A DNA stretch of 64,000 nt. Origin: Herpetosiphon giganteus. Its GTDB lineage: Bacteria > Chloroflexota > Chloroflexia > Chloroflexales > Herpetosiphonaceae. This document shows positions 9,589 to 18,120 of the stretch, one piece after another (position 1 is the stretch's first letter; each line of letters starts with the position of its first letter). Both the position numbers and the translations under genes were made by a program. Location: assembly GCF_016907925.1 (NCBI RefSeq), contig NZ_JAFBCZ010000013.1, forward strand, positions 1-64,000, in the 5' to 3' direction. Under the pieces are notes generated by a model. That model was not told the DNA's origin and searched no databases. It worked only from the letters and a program-made list of their open reading frames with translations.

Positions 9589-10386
9589 TTATTCGTCATC
9601 AGCCCCAAAAAATTCAAGCCATTCGTCGATCTCATCGGGATGCACTGGCGGCGGTGGTTTGTGCAGCCGTTCGCCGGTGCTTGCCTGCGGGTTTTTGCCG
9701 CCCCGCGAGAGCCGTGGCCGCCCATCAGCATCGCGCGGAATTGGGTCGGGCTGGTCTTTGCGGCGCGGCGGCAGTTGCCAACGCTCAGGTGGTTGTGGCA
9801 CAACAATTGGTTTAGCAGCCTGGGGCGAACGCCGTTTGGCTTGGGTTCCTGTGCGCTGCTGGCTTGGGTGGTTTGGCTTGGGCTTGCGCGTCAGGTCAAC
9901 CTTGCTCTCAGCACTCTCTTTATCAAAGCCAAAAAAATCGAGCCATTCTGGCAACTGATCTTGGCGCACATGGGCATGCATCTCTTGGTGCGTCGGTGCA
10001 TTCGGATCAGCCGCGCCCATCGATTCGAGCAGGGCGGCAAAATCGCGGGCGTTGATCACCCGTGCGCCAACTGCATCGGCCACATAGGTAATCGCGCGGT
10101 CTGATGAAACCAGTACCCATTCGCTAGCGCGCGATAAACGCACAAGTTGCGATTTGATCATCTCGTCGGCATCGCTTGGCGAGCGGGCAAAGCGCACGGT
10201 TACGCCACCGCCGCCAAGCGTGCGCTGGGTGTATTGGCCACGGTCAAAGACCACCGAAACGCTGACTTTGCGCGTAATTGCAAAGCGTTGCAACAATTGT
10301 ACTAATTTTGCTTCGTCATCAGGGTCATTTAGGCGAATTGTCGCCAGTTGGCCAATTAAATTATGGCCATCAATTAAATAGGGCAT
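9589..10386 (-). CDS. NYN domain (YacP-like) RNA-binding/nuclease protein
   Basis: Residues 1-125 form a NYN/YacP-type PIN-like domain: MPYLIDGHNLI carries the first acidic residue, PSDADEMI the central pair and VSSDRAI the later Asp. This fold usually makes a metal-dependent ribonuclease such as Rae1. The remaining 140 residues are a basic Pro/Arg/Gln-rich linker. It is bracketed by two copies of a short motif, EWLDFFGFDKE near 132 and EWLEFFGADDE at the very C terminus. That duplication is not part of the NYN family. The ATG is at the head of a probable three-gene operon with fni and the GNAT gene. Confidence 0.82.
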   Translation of the reverse strand: MPYLIDGHNLIGQLATIRLNDPDDEAKLVQLLQRFAITRKVSVSVVFDRGQYTQRTLGGGGVTVRFARSPSDADEMIKSQLVRLSRASEWVLVSSDRAITYVADAVGARVINARDFAALLESMGAADPNAPTHQEMHAHVRQDQLPEWLDFFGFDKESAESKVDLTRKPKPNHPSQQRTGTQAKRRSPQAAKPIVVPQPPERWQLPPRRKDQPDPIPRDADGRPRLSRGGKNPQASTGERLHKPPPPVHPDEIDEWLEFFGADDE

Positions 10387-10615
10387 ACACAGCCTCAGTT
10401 TGGTTGTTTGTATGATCCCCGTAGCCTACGGGCGATCAGCGTTTTTAGTTTTCACTGCTGCGCTCGGAGAACGCGGAGAAAGCATTTTCACGCTAGAAAC
10501 GCCATGTGCCAGCGCTTGTCACAATGCTATAGGATATACATCATAACAAATAATTGGCTTGCTGGGCGGTCTTAATTTGGTTGTTTGCGGTTAATTGTAC
10601 GTCAAGGAGCAGGAT

Positions 10616-11683
10616 ATGCAGCATCAATCTGTGCGGCAATTGTTTGAAGCAGCCGAAATGGGAAGTTTATCGCCATTGGCGGCCTATAGCGCGAACGCCA
10701 AACGCGATCAGCCTGAGCCAGCCTCGCCAGTGCGCACTGAATTTCAGCGCGATCGCGACCGAATTTTGCATTCTAAGGCGTTTCGGCGGCTCAAGCATAA
10801 AACCCAAGTTTTTATTGCGCCAATTGGCGACCACTATCGCACTCGTTTGACCCACACGCTCGAAGTAACTCAAATTGCGCGCACGATTGGCCGCGCTTTG
10901 TTGCTCAACGAAGATTTAATTGAGGCGATTGGCTTAGGCCACGATTTGGGCCACACGCCGTTTGGTCATGCAGGTGAGGCCGCCTTGGCCAAAGCAATTG
11001 GCCGCCGATTTCGCCATAACGAGCAAAGCGTGCGCGTGGTTGAGCTGCTGGAGAAACATGGCGAGGGGCTGAATTTAACCCAGCAAGTGCGCGAGGGCAT
11101 TTATTCACACTCCAAATCGCGCAAAGATATTACCACTGCAACGTGGGGCACGGCATCAACCCTCGAAGGCCAAATTATTAAATTGGCTGATAGTGTGGCC
11201 TACATTAACCATGATATTGATGATGCAATGCGCGCTGGCATTTTGCAACTGAGTGATTTGCCCAGCGCCTATGTTGCCGTGCTTGGCACAACCCACGCCG
11301 AGCGCATCAATACCATGGTCTGCGATATGATCGACCATAATTGGTGGGCACGTGGCGAGCAACCAGCACCCAGCGATTTAACCATCAGCATGAGCCCGCA
11401 AATTTTGGAGGCCACCAACGGTGTGCGCGAATATATGTATGCCAATGTCTATCTGCGCGGCCCGGCCAAAACCGAAGATGGCAAAGTCGATTATGTAATC
11501 AACACCTTGTATCAATATTATTGCAAGCATCCAGAATCGCTGCCCAGCGATCTGCTGGCAATTTGCCAACAACGCGGCGAGCCAGTCGAACGCGCTGTCA
11601 TCGATTATATTGCTGGCATGACCGACCGCTATGCGCTGAAAAAATTCAACGATCTGTTTATTCCCAAAACGTGGGATATGTAG
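10616..11683 (+). CDS. HD-domain deoxyguanosinetriphosphate triphosphohydrolase-like protein
   Basis: This protein of about 355 residues belongs to the dGTPase family, which hydrolyses dNTPs to deoxynucleosides and tripolyphosphate. The family signature FRRLKHKTQVF lies near residue 55. The HD metal site is visible as HTLEVTQIA and then GLGHDLGHTPFGH. The frame is open from a TTG at 10595, but AAGGAG at 10604-10609 points to the ATG at 10616. It stands alone on the plus strand. Repeat-rich spacers lie on both sides. Confidence 0.93.
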   Translation: MQHQSVRQLFEAAEMGSLSPLAAYSANAKRDQPEPASPVRTEFQRDRDRILHSKAFRRLKHKTQVFIAPIGDHYRTRLTHTLEVTQIARTIGRALLLNEDLIEAIGLGHDLGHTPFGHAGEAALAKAIGRRFRHNEQSVRVVELLEKHGEGLNLTQQVREGIYSHSKSRKDITTATWGTASTLEGQIIKLADSVAYINHDIDDAMRAGILQLSDLPSAYVAVLGTTHAERINTMVCDMIDHNWWARGEQPAPSDLTISMSPQILEATNGVREYMYANVYLRGPAKTEDGKVDYVINTLYQYYCKHPESLPSDLLAICQQRGEPVERAVIDYIAGMTDRYALKKFNDLFIPKTWDM

Positions 11684-12035
11684 AACGAGGGGCTAGGGGC
11701 CAGAAGTTAGGCTATAGGCTTTCGGCGATGAGGTAGAAGGTACGATCAACGCAGAGGCGCAGAGAGGATGAGGCTCATGGCTTTTGGCTATTGGCTTTCG
11801 GAAGAATGGTTGGAGTTTCCAACGAATCCCCGATAGCCAACAGCCTATAGCCTCGGCCTTCGTGTAATTCGTGCAATTCGTGGCTAACTATCGCCTCGTC
11901 CTTCGTGCGCTTCGTGTTCTTCGTGGTTAAATAAAGCCTGATCCCCAATCCCCGATCCCCCGTTCTATATTCTTGGTTTATAATAGCGATCTATTGATAC
12001 TTGACTAGACACAGCCAACTGTGGAGGTTTACCAG
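11684..12035. repeat. Intergenic short-word repeat mosaic
   Basis: No gene is supported in this gap. It is built from short words that recur in other gaps of this window: GCAGAGGCGCAGAG near 11750, 'atagcc/ggctat' runs, CTTCGTG-type words around 11863-11935, and CCCCAATCCCCGATCCCC near 11943. A TATAAT at 11979-11984 may be the -10 of secG, but no good -35 is seen. Confidence 0.7.
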
Positions 12036-12263
12036 GTGCAAACGTATTTGTTTTCGGCAGAAGTTGTTTTGGGCATTGCCTTGATTACTTTGGTGCTTTT
12101 ACAAGCCAAAGGCAATAGCGCCAGTGTGTTGGGTGGCCGCAACACCTCAGCCGCATATCGAACCCGTCGCGGCGTTGAAAAAACCCTGTTTAGCGTAACG
12201 ATTGTGATCGCCAGCGTATTGATTCTCTTGGCGCTGTTGCATCCCTTCTTATTAACAGTCTAA
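12036..12263 (+). CDS. secG: Preprotein translocase subunit SecG
   Basis: SecG is the small accessory subunit of the SecYEG channel in the cytoplasmic membrane. Two hydrophobic segments (about 8-25 and 52-72) flank a polar loop containing LGGRNTSAAYRTRRG, the typical SecG arrangement. The frame opens at a GTG at 12021. GGAGGT at 12023-12028 instead favours the GTG at 12036, giving 75 residues. A solute-binding protein gene follows five bases after the stop codon. Confidence 0.9.
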   Translation: MQTYLFSAEVVLGIALITLVLLQAKGNSASVLGGRNTSAAYRTRRGVEKTLFSVTIVIASVLILLALLHPFLLTV

Positions 12264-12267
12264 GCGT

Positions 12268-13962
12268 ATGGTTCGACGTATTCGCTGGCAAATTGGAGCC
12301 ACCTTGGTTTGTGCTAGTCTGATTTTGTTGTTGTTGGCGCACTTAGCGCTAGCAACAACAGCAGGCGGCGAGGCAGGCGTTGGCGGGGTCTATCGCGAGG
12401 CATTGGTTGGCGAGATCAACGATCTCAACCCATTGCGCGGCAGCGCTCAAACCCGCGCCGAGGCCGACCTGAGTGGCTTGTTGTTCGAGGGCTTGACCCG
12501 CGTTGAGGCCACCGGCGTGGTTGTGCCTGATCTTGCAGAAAATTGGCAGGTCAGCAGCAACAACTTGGTCTATACCATGACCTTGCGCAATGATGTTCGT
12601 TGGCACGATGCCACGCCTTTTTCGGCCAATGATGTGATCTGGACAATCGACTGGATCAAAAGCCCGCAATTTAATGGCGACCCAAGCCTCAAGTTGGCCT
12701 GGCAAAATATTGCGGTTACGGCGCTCAATCCGCAAACTGTGCGCTTTAATTTGCCCGTAGCCTTCGCGCCATTCCTCAATCAACTCACTGTGCCGATGTT
12801 GCCGTCGCATCTGTTGCGCAACGCCACGACCGAACAATGGCAAGCGTGGAACCAGCAACCAATTGGCACTGGCAGTTTTCGCTTTGGCCAACGCGATGGC
12901 AATTTAATCGAATTGGTGGCAAATGCCGATTATCGCCCCAATATTCCCAATAGTCGCCCCAATTTGGAGCGGCTGGAGTTTCGGCTGTACCCAACCATGG
13001 AAGCAGCCCACGAAGCGTTGCGCCGCGATGCGGTCGATGCCTTCGCCTACGATGTGACTGAGCAAGGCGAATTGCCGCTCCCTGTCGGCTATCGGCGGGT
13101 TCGCGCACCGTTGGCCGATTATGTGGTGCTGACGATTAATTTGCGTCGTCCGCCGCTTGATGATTTGCGCGTGCGCCAAGCCATCGACTATGCAGTTGAC
13201 CCCAATAGCTTGATTGCCGACGTGTTGCAAAATCGGGCCTTGCCGTTGACCTCGCCAATTTTGCCCTCTTCATGGGCTGTGGCCGATGAGCTGACAGGCT
13301 ATATCGACGATGCAGAGCAAAGCCGCGCCAATGGTTTGCTGGATCAAGCAGGCTGGCAACGCGATGAGCAAGGCTGGCGGCGCAAAGCTGGTCAATTGTT
13401 GCGCTTTGAATTGGTCAGCGCCAATAGCCCAGAACGCAGCGCCATTGCCGAGCGAATTCAGGCTCAATTGGCAACGGTTGGGGTTTCAACCAGCCTACAA
13501 TTGGTGCCAAGCAGCAATCTGCAAGATACGCTCAGCCAACATACCTTCGATTTGGCAATTCATGGTTGGTCAAATTTGGGCAGCGACCCCGATGTCTATG
13601 AATTATGGCATTCGTCGCAGGTCAATGCCGCCAACTTTGCTGGGCTTGAAGACCCAGCAATTGACGATTTATTGGTGCGGGCGCGCCAAACCACCAACCA
13701 AGAGACGCGCCGCGAATTATACGCCGAGTTTCAGGCCAAATGGCTAGCCCTTGCACCCTCGGTGATGCTCTATCAGCCATTGTTGGAGCAGCAAGTCGCA
13801 CCATCGATCGAGGTGCTGGGCCTTGCGCCAGTCAATCAGCAGGCCGAAGTGCTCTATCGCTACAGCGACCGCTTCCGCCGGATTGCCAATTGGTATCAAG
13901 TAACTACCCGTCAAGTGTTGCCCAACTTCCGCAATGAACCACAAAACGAACGCCCACGCTAA
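12268..13962 (+). CDS. ABC transporter substrate-binding protein, family 5
   Basis: This 564-residue exported protein belongs to the peptide/nickel/oligosaccharide-binding SBP family 5. An N-terminal hydrophobic segment (about 9-28) serves as signal peptide or anchor; there is no lipobox cysteine. Family features include YREALVGEINDLNPL near the start of the mature part, LAENWQVS, and FSANDVIWTIDWI. No permease or ATPase gene is adjacent, so partner and ligand are unknown. It follows secG by five bases and probably shares its transcript. A strong terminator overlaps its stop codon. Confidence 0.9.
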   Translation: MVRRIRWQIGATLVCASLILLLLAHLALATTAGGEAGVGGVYREALVGEINDLNPLRGSAQTRAEADLSGLLFEGLTRVEATGVVVPDLAENWQVSSNNLVYTMTLRNDVRWHDATPFSANDVIWTIDWIKSPQFNGDPSLKLAWQNIAVTALNPQTVRFNLPVAFAPFLNQLTVPMLPSHLLRNATTEQWQAWNQQPIGTGSFRFGQRDGNLIELVANADYRPNIPNSRPNLERLEFRLYPTMEAAHEALRRDAVDAFAYDVTEQGELPLPVGYRRVRAPLADYVVLTINLRRPPLDDLRVRQAIDYAVDPNSLIADVLQNRALPLTSPILPSSWAVADELTGYIDDAEQSRANGLLDQAGWQRDEQGWRRKAGQLLRFELVSANSPERSAIAERIQAQLATVGVSTSLQLVPSSNLQDTLSQHTFDLAIHGWSNLGSDPDVYELWHSSQVNAANFAGLEDPAIDDLLVRARQTTNQETRRELYAEFQAKWLALAPSVMLYQPLLEQQVAPSIEVLGLAPVNQQAEVLYRYSDRFRRIANWYQVTTRQVLPNFRNEPQNERPR

Positions 13963-13987
13963 CCAGCTGGGCGTTGCGGCTTTTTTT
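13949..13987 (+). terminator. Rho-independent terminator
   Basis: AACGCCCA (13949-13956) pairs with TGGGCGTT (13968-13975), followed after GCGGC by seven T residues at 13981-13987. It overlaps the stop codon of the SBP gene and precedes pepF. Confidence 0.8.
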
Positions 13988-14016
13988 AGGGTTGTTGATG
14001 AGAAAGGATCTATCAC

Positions 14017-15840
14017 ATGACCACCCAAACATTACCGCACTGGGATCTTTCAGTTGTCTACCCCAGCCTCGAATCGCCTGAATTTGCCGAGGGCTTTGAA
14101 AAACTCAAGCACCAAGTTGCTGAACTCAAAAGCTTGTTTGATCAAAATGCGATTCAGCGTAGCGAAAACCAAGTGCTTGATTCAACGACCATCGCGACCT
14201 TTGCAACCGTAACCAATGCGCTCAACCAAGCGCATGAGGCGGTAGCAACGACATTTAGCTACATCATGGGCTTTGTGGCCACCGACACCCGCAATACAGT
14301 TGCTCAAGCACGGTTTAGCGAAATGCAGCAATTGGGCATGCAACTCCAACAATTGGGGATTCGCTGGGTGGCTTGGATTGGGGGCTTGGATGTTGAGCAA
14401 TTAATTGCCCAATCGCCGCTGGCCGCCGACCATGCCTACGCCTTGCAAAAAGCCAAGCAAGAAGCAACCCACTTGATGTCGCCAGCAGCAGAAGTGTTGG
14501 CCGCAGAACTCAATTTAAGTGGCGCAAACGCCTGGAGCAAATTGCACACAGTCGTTAGTTCGCAGCTCAACGTGGCAGTCGAAATCGATGGCGAAACCAA
14601 GCACATGCCCATGAGCATGGTGCGCAACTTGGCGTTTGATCCCAAGCGCGAAGTGCGCAAAAGCGCCTATGAAGCCGAATTAGCTGGCTGGCAGCAGGTC
14701 GAAACGCCGTTGGCCGCCGCAATCAACAGTATCAAAGGCCAAGTCAACACCTTGGCGAGCCATCGTGGTTGGGCCACAGCCTTGGATGAGGCGCTGGCTG
14801 ATAACAATATTGATCGCCAGACCCTTGATGCGATGCTAACCGCCGCCCGCGAAACCTTCCCAGATTTTCGGCGCTACTTGCAGGCCAAAGCGCGCTTGCT
14901 CGGTAGCGGCGAACGCTTGCCCTGGTTCGATCTGTTTGCGCCAATTGGCAACGATGTGAGCACCTGGGAATACGCCGAATCCGAAGCCTTTATTTTGGAG
15001 CATTTCGGCAGCTATTCGCAACGCTTACGCGATTACGCCGCCCGCGCCTTTGATGAAAACTGGATCGATGCTGAGCCACGGGCTGGCAAACGTGACGGGG
15101 CATTTTGTATGCGCTTGGTTGGCGATCAATCACGCATCCTGAGCAACTATAAGCCATCGTTTGCCGGAATGCGCACCCTTGCACATGAGTTGGGTCACGG
15201 CTATCATAATCTTAACTTAGCCGCAGCCACACCCTTGCAACGCCAAATTCCCATGACACTGGCCGAAACCGCCAGCATTTTTTGCGAAACGATCGTGCGC
15301 AACGCAGCCTTGGCCAAAGCCGACCCAGCCACCCAGTTGGCAATCATCGAATCGTCGCTGCAAAATAGCTGTCAGTTGGTGGTCGATATTAGCAGCCGCT
15401 TTATCTTTGAGCAAAGCCTGTTCGAAGCCCGCCAAGCCCGCGAGCTAAGCGTGCAAGAAATTAACGATCTGATGCTCAAGGCCCAAGCTGAAACCTATGG
15501 CGATGGCCTCGACGAACAGTATTATCATCAGTATATGTGGGCGGTCAAAGGCCATTATTACAGCGCTGAACGCTCGTTTTACAACTATCCCTATATGTTT
15601 GGCTTGTTGTTTGGCTTGGGCTTGTACGCCCAATATGTAGCAACGCCCGACGAGTTTCGTGCCAAATACGATGATTTATTGGCTGCTTCGGGCAAGGCCG
15701 ACGCTGCAACTTTGGCCGAACGCTTTGGAATTGACATTCGGACACCAGATTTTTGGCGGGCAAGCTTGGCTACGGTCAAGGCCGACATCGACCGCTTCGT
15801 TGAGCTAAGCGAGCAATTATTGGATGCTCCCGCCAACTAA
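14017..15840 (+). CDS. pepF: Oligoendopeptidase F (M3 family)
   Basis: This 607-residue zinc metallopeptidase of family M3 degrades oligopeptides in the cytosol. The zinc motif HELGH is at residues 390-394, and the third ligand lies in the downstream AETASIFCE. The substrate-clamping YYHQYMW and Y-rich region is also present. Length and domain order fit the PepF group. AGAAAGGATC precedes the ATG. It sits between two orphan solute-binding protein genes, a context that could suit peptide use, though no link is shown by the sequence. Confidence 0.94.
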   Translation: MTTQTLPHWDLSVVYPSLESPEFAEGFEKLKHQVAELKSLFDQNAIQRSENQVLDSTTIATFATVTNALNQAHEAVATTFSYIMGFVATDTRNTVAQARFSEMQQLGMQLQQLGIRWVAWIGGLDVEQLIAQSPLAADHAYALQKAKQEATHLMSPAAEVLAAELNLSGANAWSKLHTVVSSQLNVAVEIDGETKHMPMSMVRNLAFDPKREVRKSAYEAELAGWQQVETPLAAAINSIKGQVNTLASHRGWATALDEALADNNIDRQTLDAMLTAARETFPDFRRYLQAKARLLGSGERLPWFDLFAPIGNDVSTWEYAESEAFILEHFGSYSQRLRDYAARAFDENWIDAEPRAGKRDGAFCMRLVGDQSRILSNYKPSFAGMRTLAHELGHGYHNLNLAAATPLQRQIPMTLAETASIFCETIVRNAALAKADPATQLAIIESSLQNSCQLVVDISSRFIFEQSLFEARQARELSVQEINDLMLKAQAETYGDGLDEQYYHQYMWAVKGHYYSAERSFYNYPYMFGLLFGLGLYAQYVATPDEFRAKYDDLLAASGKADAATLAERFGIDIRTPDFWRASLATVKADIDRFVELSEQLLDAPAN

Positions 15841-15877
15841 CGAAGCCACGTCCGCCAATGCACAAGGAGTTTTAGCT

Positions 15878-16954
15878 ATGCGACGCAGGTTTGTGCTATT
15901 GGTGCTCATGGTCGTGCTGGTTGGATGTGGTGGTGCGCAAGCACCCAAGGCCAAAATTATTGCGCTGTTGTTGCCGGAGCACACCACCAAGCGCTACGAA
16001 ACCGTGGATCGACCATGGTTCGAGCGCGAGATGAAGTTGCTGTGTGATGATTGTCAGGTGTTGTACTACAACGCCCAAAATGATCCGATGCTGCAACAAC
16101 AGCAAGCTGAACAGGCAATTAATGCTGGGGCACGGGTTTTGGTGCTCGATCCGGTCGATTCGGTCGATTCGCGCACGATTGCCGATCATGCAGCCGAGCA
16201 ATCGATTCCGGTTGTGGCCTATGATCGGCTGATTTTGAATTCGCCTGGCGTGACGGCCTACATTTCGTTTGATAACCAAAAAATCGGCGAATTGCAGGCC
16301 GAAAGCTTGGTTGCTGGCTTGACCAGCCGTGGCATTACGAATCCCAAAATTCTGCTTTTGCATGGCGCGCTCAACGATAACAATGCCAGCGAATATAAGC
16401 TGGGAGCCAAAAAAGTCTTTGATCCGTTGGTGGTAGCAGGCAAATTGACGATTGTTGGCGAGTTTGATACGCCCAATTGGCAGCCAGCAGAAGCCCAGCA
16501 ATATGTCGAACGCATGTTGGCCGCTGGCGATCAGATTGATGGGATTTATGCTGCCAACGATGGTACGGCAGGCGGCGCTTTAGCCGCTGTGCAAGCTGCC
16601 AAACTTGAGCCAATGCCATTAATCACTGGCCAAGATGCAGAATTAACCGCTGTGCAACGCATCATCACTGGCGAGCAGCACATGACAATTTATAAGGCAA
16701 TTCGGCCTCAAGCAGAGGCTGCCGCCAAAATTGCCCATGCGTTGTTGGTTGGCCAGCCGATTCCAACCAACTTGGTCAACAATCGCACAGTTGCCAATGG
16801 CATTCTTGATGTTCCGGCAATTTTGCTCAACCCAGTCGTTGTGACCAAAGCCACCATCAACGATACGATTATCAGCGATAATTTTTGGTCACCGCAACAA
16901 CTGTGCCCAGTCAAATTAGTGCCCGCTTGTGAAGCAGCAGGCATCAAGCCATAA
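15878..16954 (+). CDS. Sugar ABC transporter substrate-binding lipoprotein (XylF-like)
   Basis: This lipoprotein of about 358 residues has a signal peptide and a lipobox ending in VLVGC, with Cys17 as the lipidated residue. The mature part is a periplasmic-binding-protein type I fold related to D-xylose-binding XylF. Visible features include ALLLPEHTTKRYE, the ligand loop DPVDSVDS, VVAYDRLI and AANDGTAGGA. AAGGAG lies upstream of the ATG at 15878; the longer frame from 15824 overlaps pepF and is unlikely. No permease or ATPase is encoded nearby. Confidence 0.9.
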   Translation: MRRRFVLLVLMVVLVGCGGAQAPKAKIIALLLPEHTTKRYETVDRPWFEREMKLLCDDCQVLYYNAQNDPMLQQQQAEQAINAGARVLVLDPVDSVDSRTIADHAAEQSIPVVAYDRLILNSPGVTAYISFDNQKIGELQAESLVAGLTSRGITNPKILLLHGALNDNNASEYKLGAKKVFDPLVVAGKLTIVGEFDTPNWQPAEAQQYVERMLAAGDQIDGIYAANDGTAGGALAAVQAAKLEPMPLITGQDAELTAVQRIITGEQHMTIYKAIRPQAEAAAKIAHALLVGQPIPTNLVNNRTVANGILDVPAILLNPVVVTKATINDTIISDNFWSPQQLCPVKLVPACEAAGIKP

Positions 16955-16976
16955 ACAACAAGCAACATCACACCAC

Positions 16977-17010
16977 AACACCCGATCTGCCTGTGCGGTC
17001 GGGTGTTTTT
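16977..17010 (+). terminator. Rho-independent terminator
   Basis: AACACCCGA (16977-16985) pairs perfectly with TCGGGTGTT (16999-17007), and the T run extends to 17010. It ends the sugar-binding protein transcript. The ribonuclease gene begins 15 bases later, so that gene needs its own promoter or read-through. Confidence 0.85.
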
Positions 17011-17024
17011 GCGAGGAAATAGCT

Positions 17025-17615
17025 ATGTCAACCAAGTTACGTCGCAGTTTGGAGTTTGGCCTTGGGCTAGTTATCTTAATTGGCTTGATTTGGTTCAATA
17101 ATCAGCCTAGCTCAAATCAACCAACCGCCAGCCCAACCAACGCCGCAACCCTCGAAAGCAGTTCGCGCGGCTTGCCATCGAGCACGCCGCAGCGCCAACA
17201 AGCGACAGCGCGGCCCCGCCCAACTGCCACACCAACAATTAAGCCAACCACGCGGCCTCGTCAAACCGCTGTGCCCAGCAAGCCCACGCCACGGCCAACC
17301 GCCCAAGCAACCCGCATGCCCGAGCGCGATTCGGCGGGCTTGCGCTATGTGGCGTTTGGCGATTTGCCAATTCAAGCCCAAGAAACAATTGAATTAATCG
17401 AGCAAGACGGGCCGTTTCCCTATAGCAAAGATGGCGCAATTTTCAGTAATCGCGAGCAAATTTTGCCCAGCAAGCCGCGTGGCTACTATCGCGAATACAC
17501 CGTCGAAACGCCTGGCTCAGCCGATCGCGGGGCACGCCGAATTGTGGCGGGCGATAATGGCGAGCTGTATTACACCGATGATCATTATGCAAGTTTTCGG
17601 AGGGTGCGCCAATGA
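17025..17615 (+). CDS. Membrane-anchored RNase Sa-type ribonuclease
   Basis: This 196-residue protein has an N-terminal membrane segment (11-24), a Pro/Thr/Arg-rich linker (about 30-100) and a C-terminal guanyl-specific ribonuclease domain (about 107-196). The domain matches the RNase Sa group closely by eye: DGPFPYSKDG, FSNRE, GYYREYTV, RGARRIVAG and YYTDDHYASF. The expected catalytic Glu (157), Arg (171/172) and His (187) are all kept. The start at 17025 follows GCGAGGAAAT; the longer frame from 16929 crosses the terminator. The linker should hold the nuclease outside the cell or in the wall. Its stop codon overlaps the barstar gene start. Confidence 0.88.
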   Translation: MSTKLRRSLEFGLGLVILIGLIWFNNQPSSNQPTASPTNAATLESSSRGLPSSTPQRQQATARPRPTATPTIKPTTRPRQTAVPSKPTPRPTAQATRMPERDSAGLRYVAFGDLPIQAQETIELIEQDGPFPYSKDGAIFSNREQILPSKPRGYYREYTVETPGSADRGARRIVAGDNGELYYTDDHYASFRRVRQ

Positions 17616-18076
17616 AATTACTGAATTTGGCCCGCGATCCAGCCCAATCTGGTTTGTATCGAGTGCAAGCAGCGCATATCGCCCGCTTATTGATGGGCGT
17701 GCAACAGCTGAATCTGCAACTTATCGAGCTTGATGGCCGCGAAATTAGCAGCAAGCCCGATTTGCTCAATGCCTGCGCCCAAGCCTTGCAATTTCCGAGC
17801 TATGTTGGCCACAATTGGGATGCGCTCGAAGAAGCGTTAAATGATTTAAGTTGGTTCGATGCGCCGGGCATGATTATTATTTTTTATGAGGCCGATCAAT
17901 TGCGCCGTCACGACCATGGCGCGTGGCAAATTTTCTGCGAGATTGCCCAAAGCTGTGTTGAGCAATGGCGCAGCCAAGGCCAAGTTTGGAGCATCTGGTT
18001 TAGCGGCTTGGAGTATAGCCAGCCTGAGCTAATCGACTTGGCTGGGGTTTTGAATGAGCCAAATCTGAGCGAATAA
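17612..18076 (+). CDS. Barstar-like ribonuclease inhibitor
   Basis: This 154-residue cytosolic protein belongs to the barstar family. The signature YVGHNWDALEEAL and the following DLSWF are visible near residues 64-82. Its ATG overlaps the stop of the ribonuclease gene (ATGA), which implies coupled synthesis. Barstar proteins block the active site of barnase-class ribonucleases, so its natural target is very likely the upstream enzyme. The N-terminal about 30 residues and the C-terminal tail extend beyond the roughly 90-residue core of classical barstar. Confidence 0.9.
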   Translation: MKLLNLARDPAQSGLYRVQAAHIARLLMGVQQLNLQLIELDGREISSKPDLLNACAQALQFPSYVGHNWDALEEALNDLSWFDAPGMIIIFYEADQLRRHDHGAWQIFCEIAQSCVEQWRSQGQVWSIWFSGLEYSQPELIDLAGVLNEPNLSE

Positions 18077-18080
18077 GCAA

Positions 18081-18109
18081 CGAGCGTTGGGCGAATATCC
18101 CAACGCTCG
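18081..18109. terminator. Hairpin between convergent genes
   Basis: CGAGCGTTGGG (18081-18091) pairs perfectly with CCCAACGCTCG (18099-18109). There is no clear T run on either strand. It lies between the barstar gene and the minus-strand secreted-protein gene and probably ends transcription or stabilises both 3' ends. Confidence 0.55.
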
Positions 18110-18120
18110 CAACCTTCAGC

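Noticed and set aside
12268-16954. A complete peptide or sugar ABC transporter operon
   Set aside because: Only binding proteins and a peptidase are encoded. No permease or ATPase gene is present in or next to this stretch.
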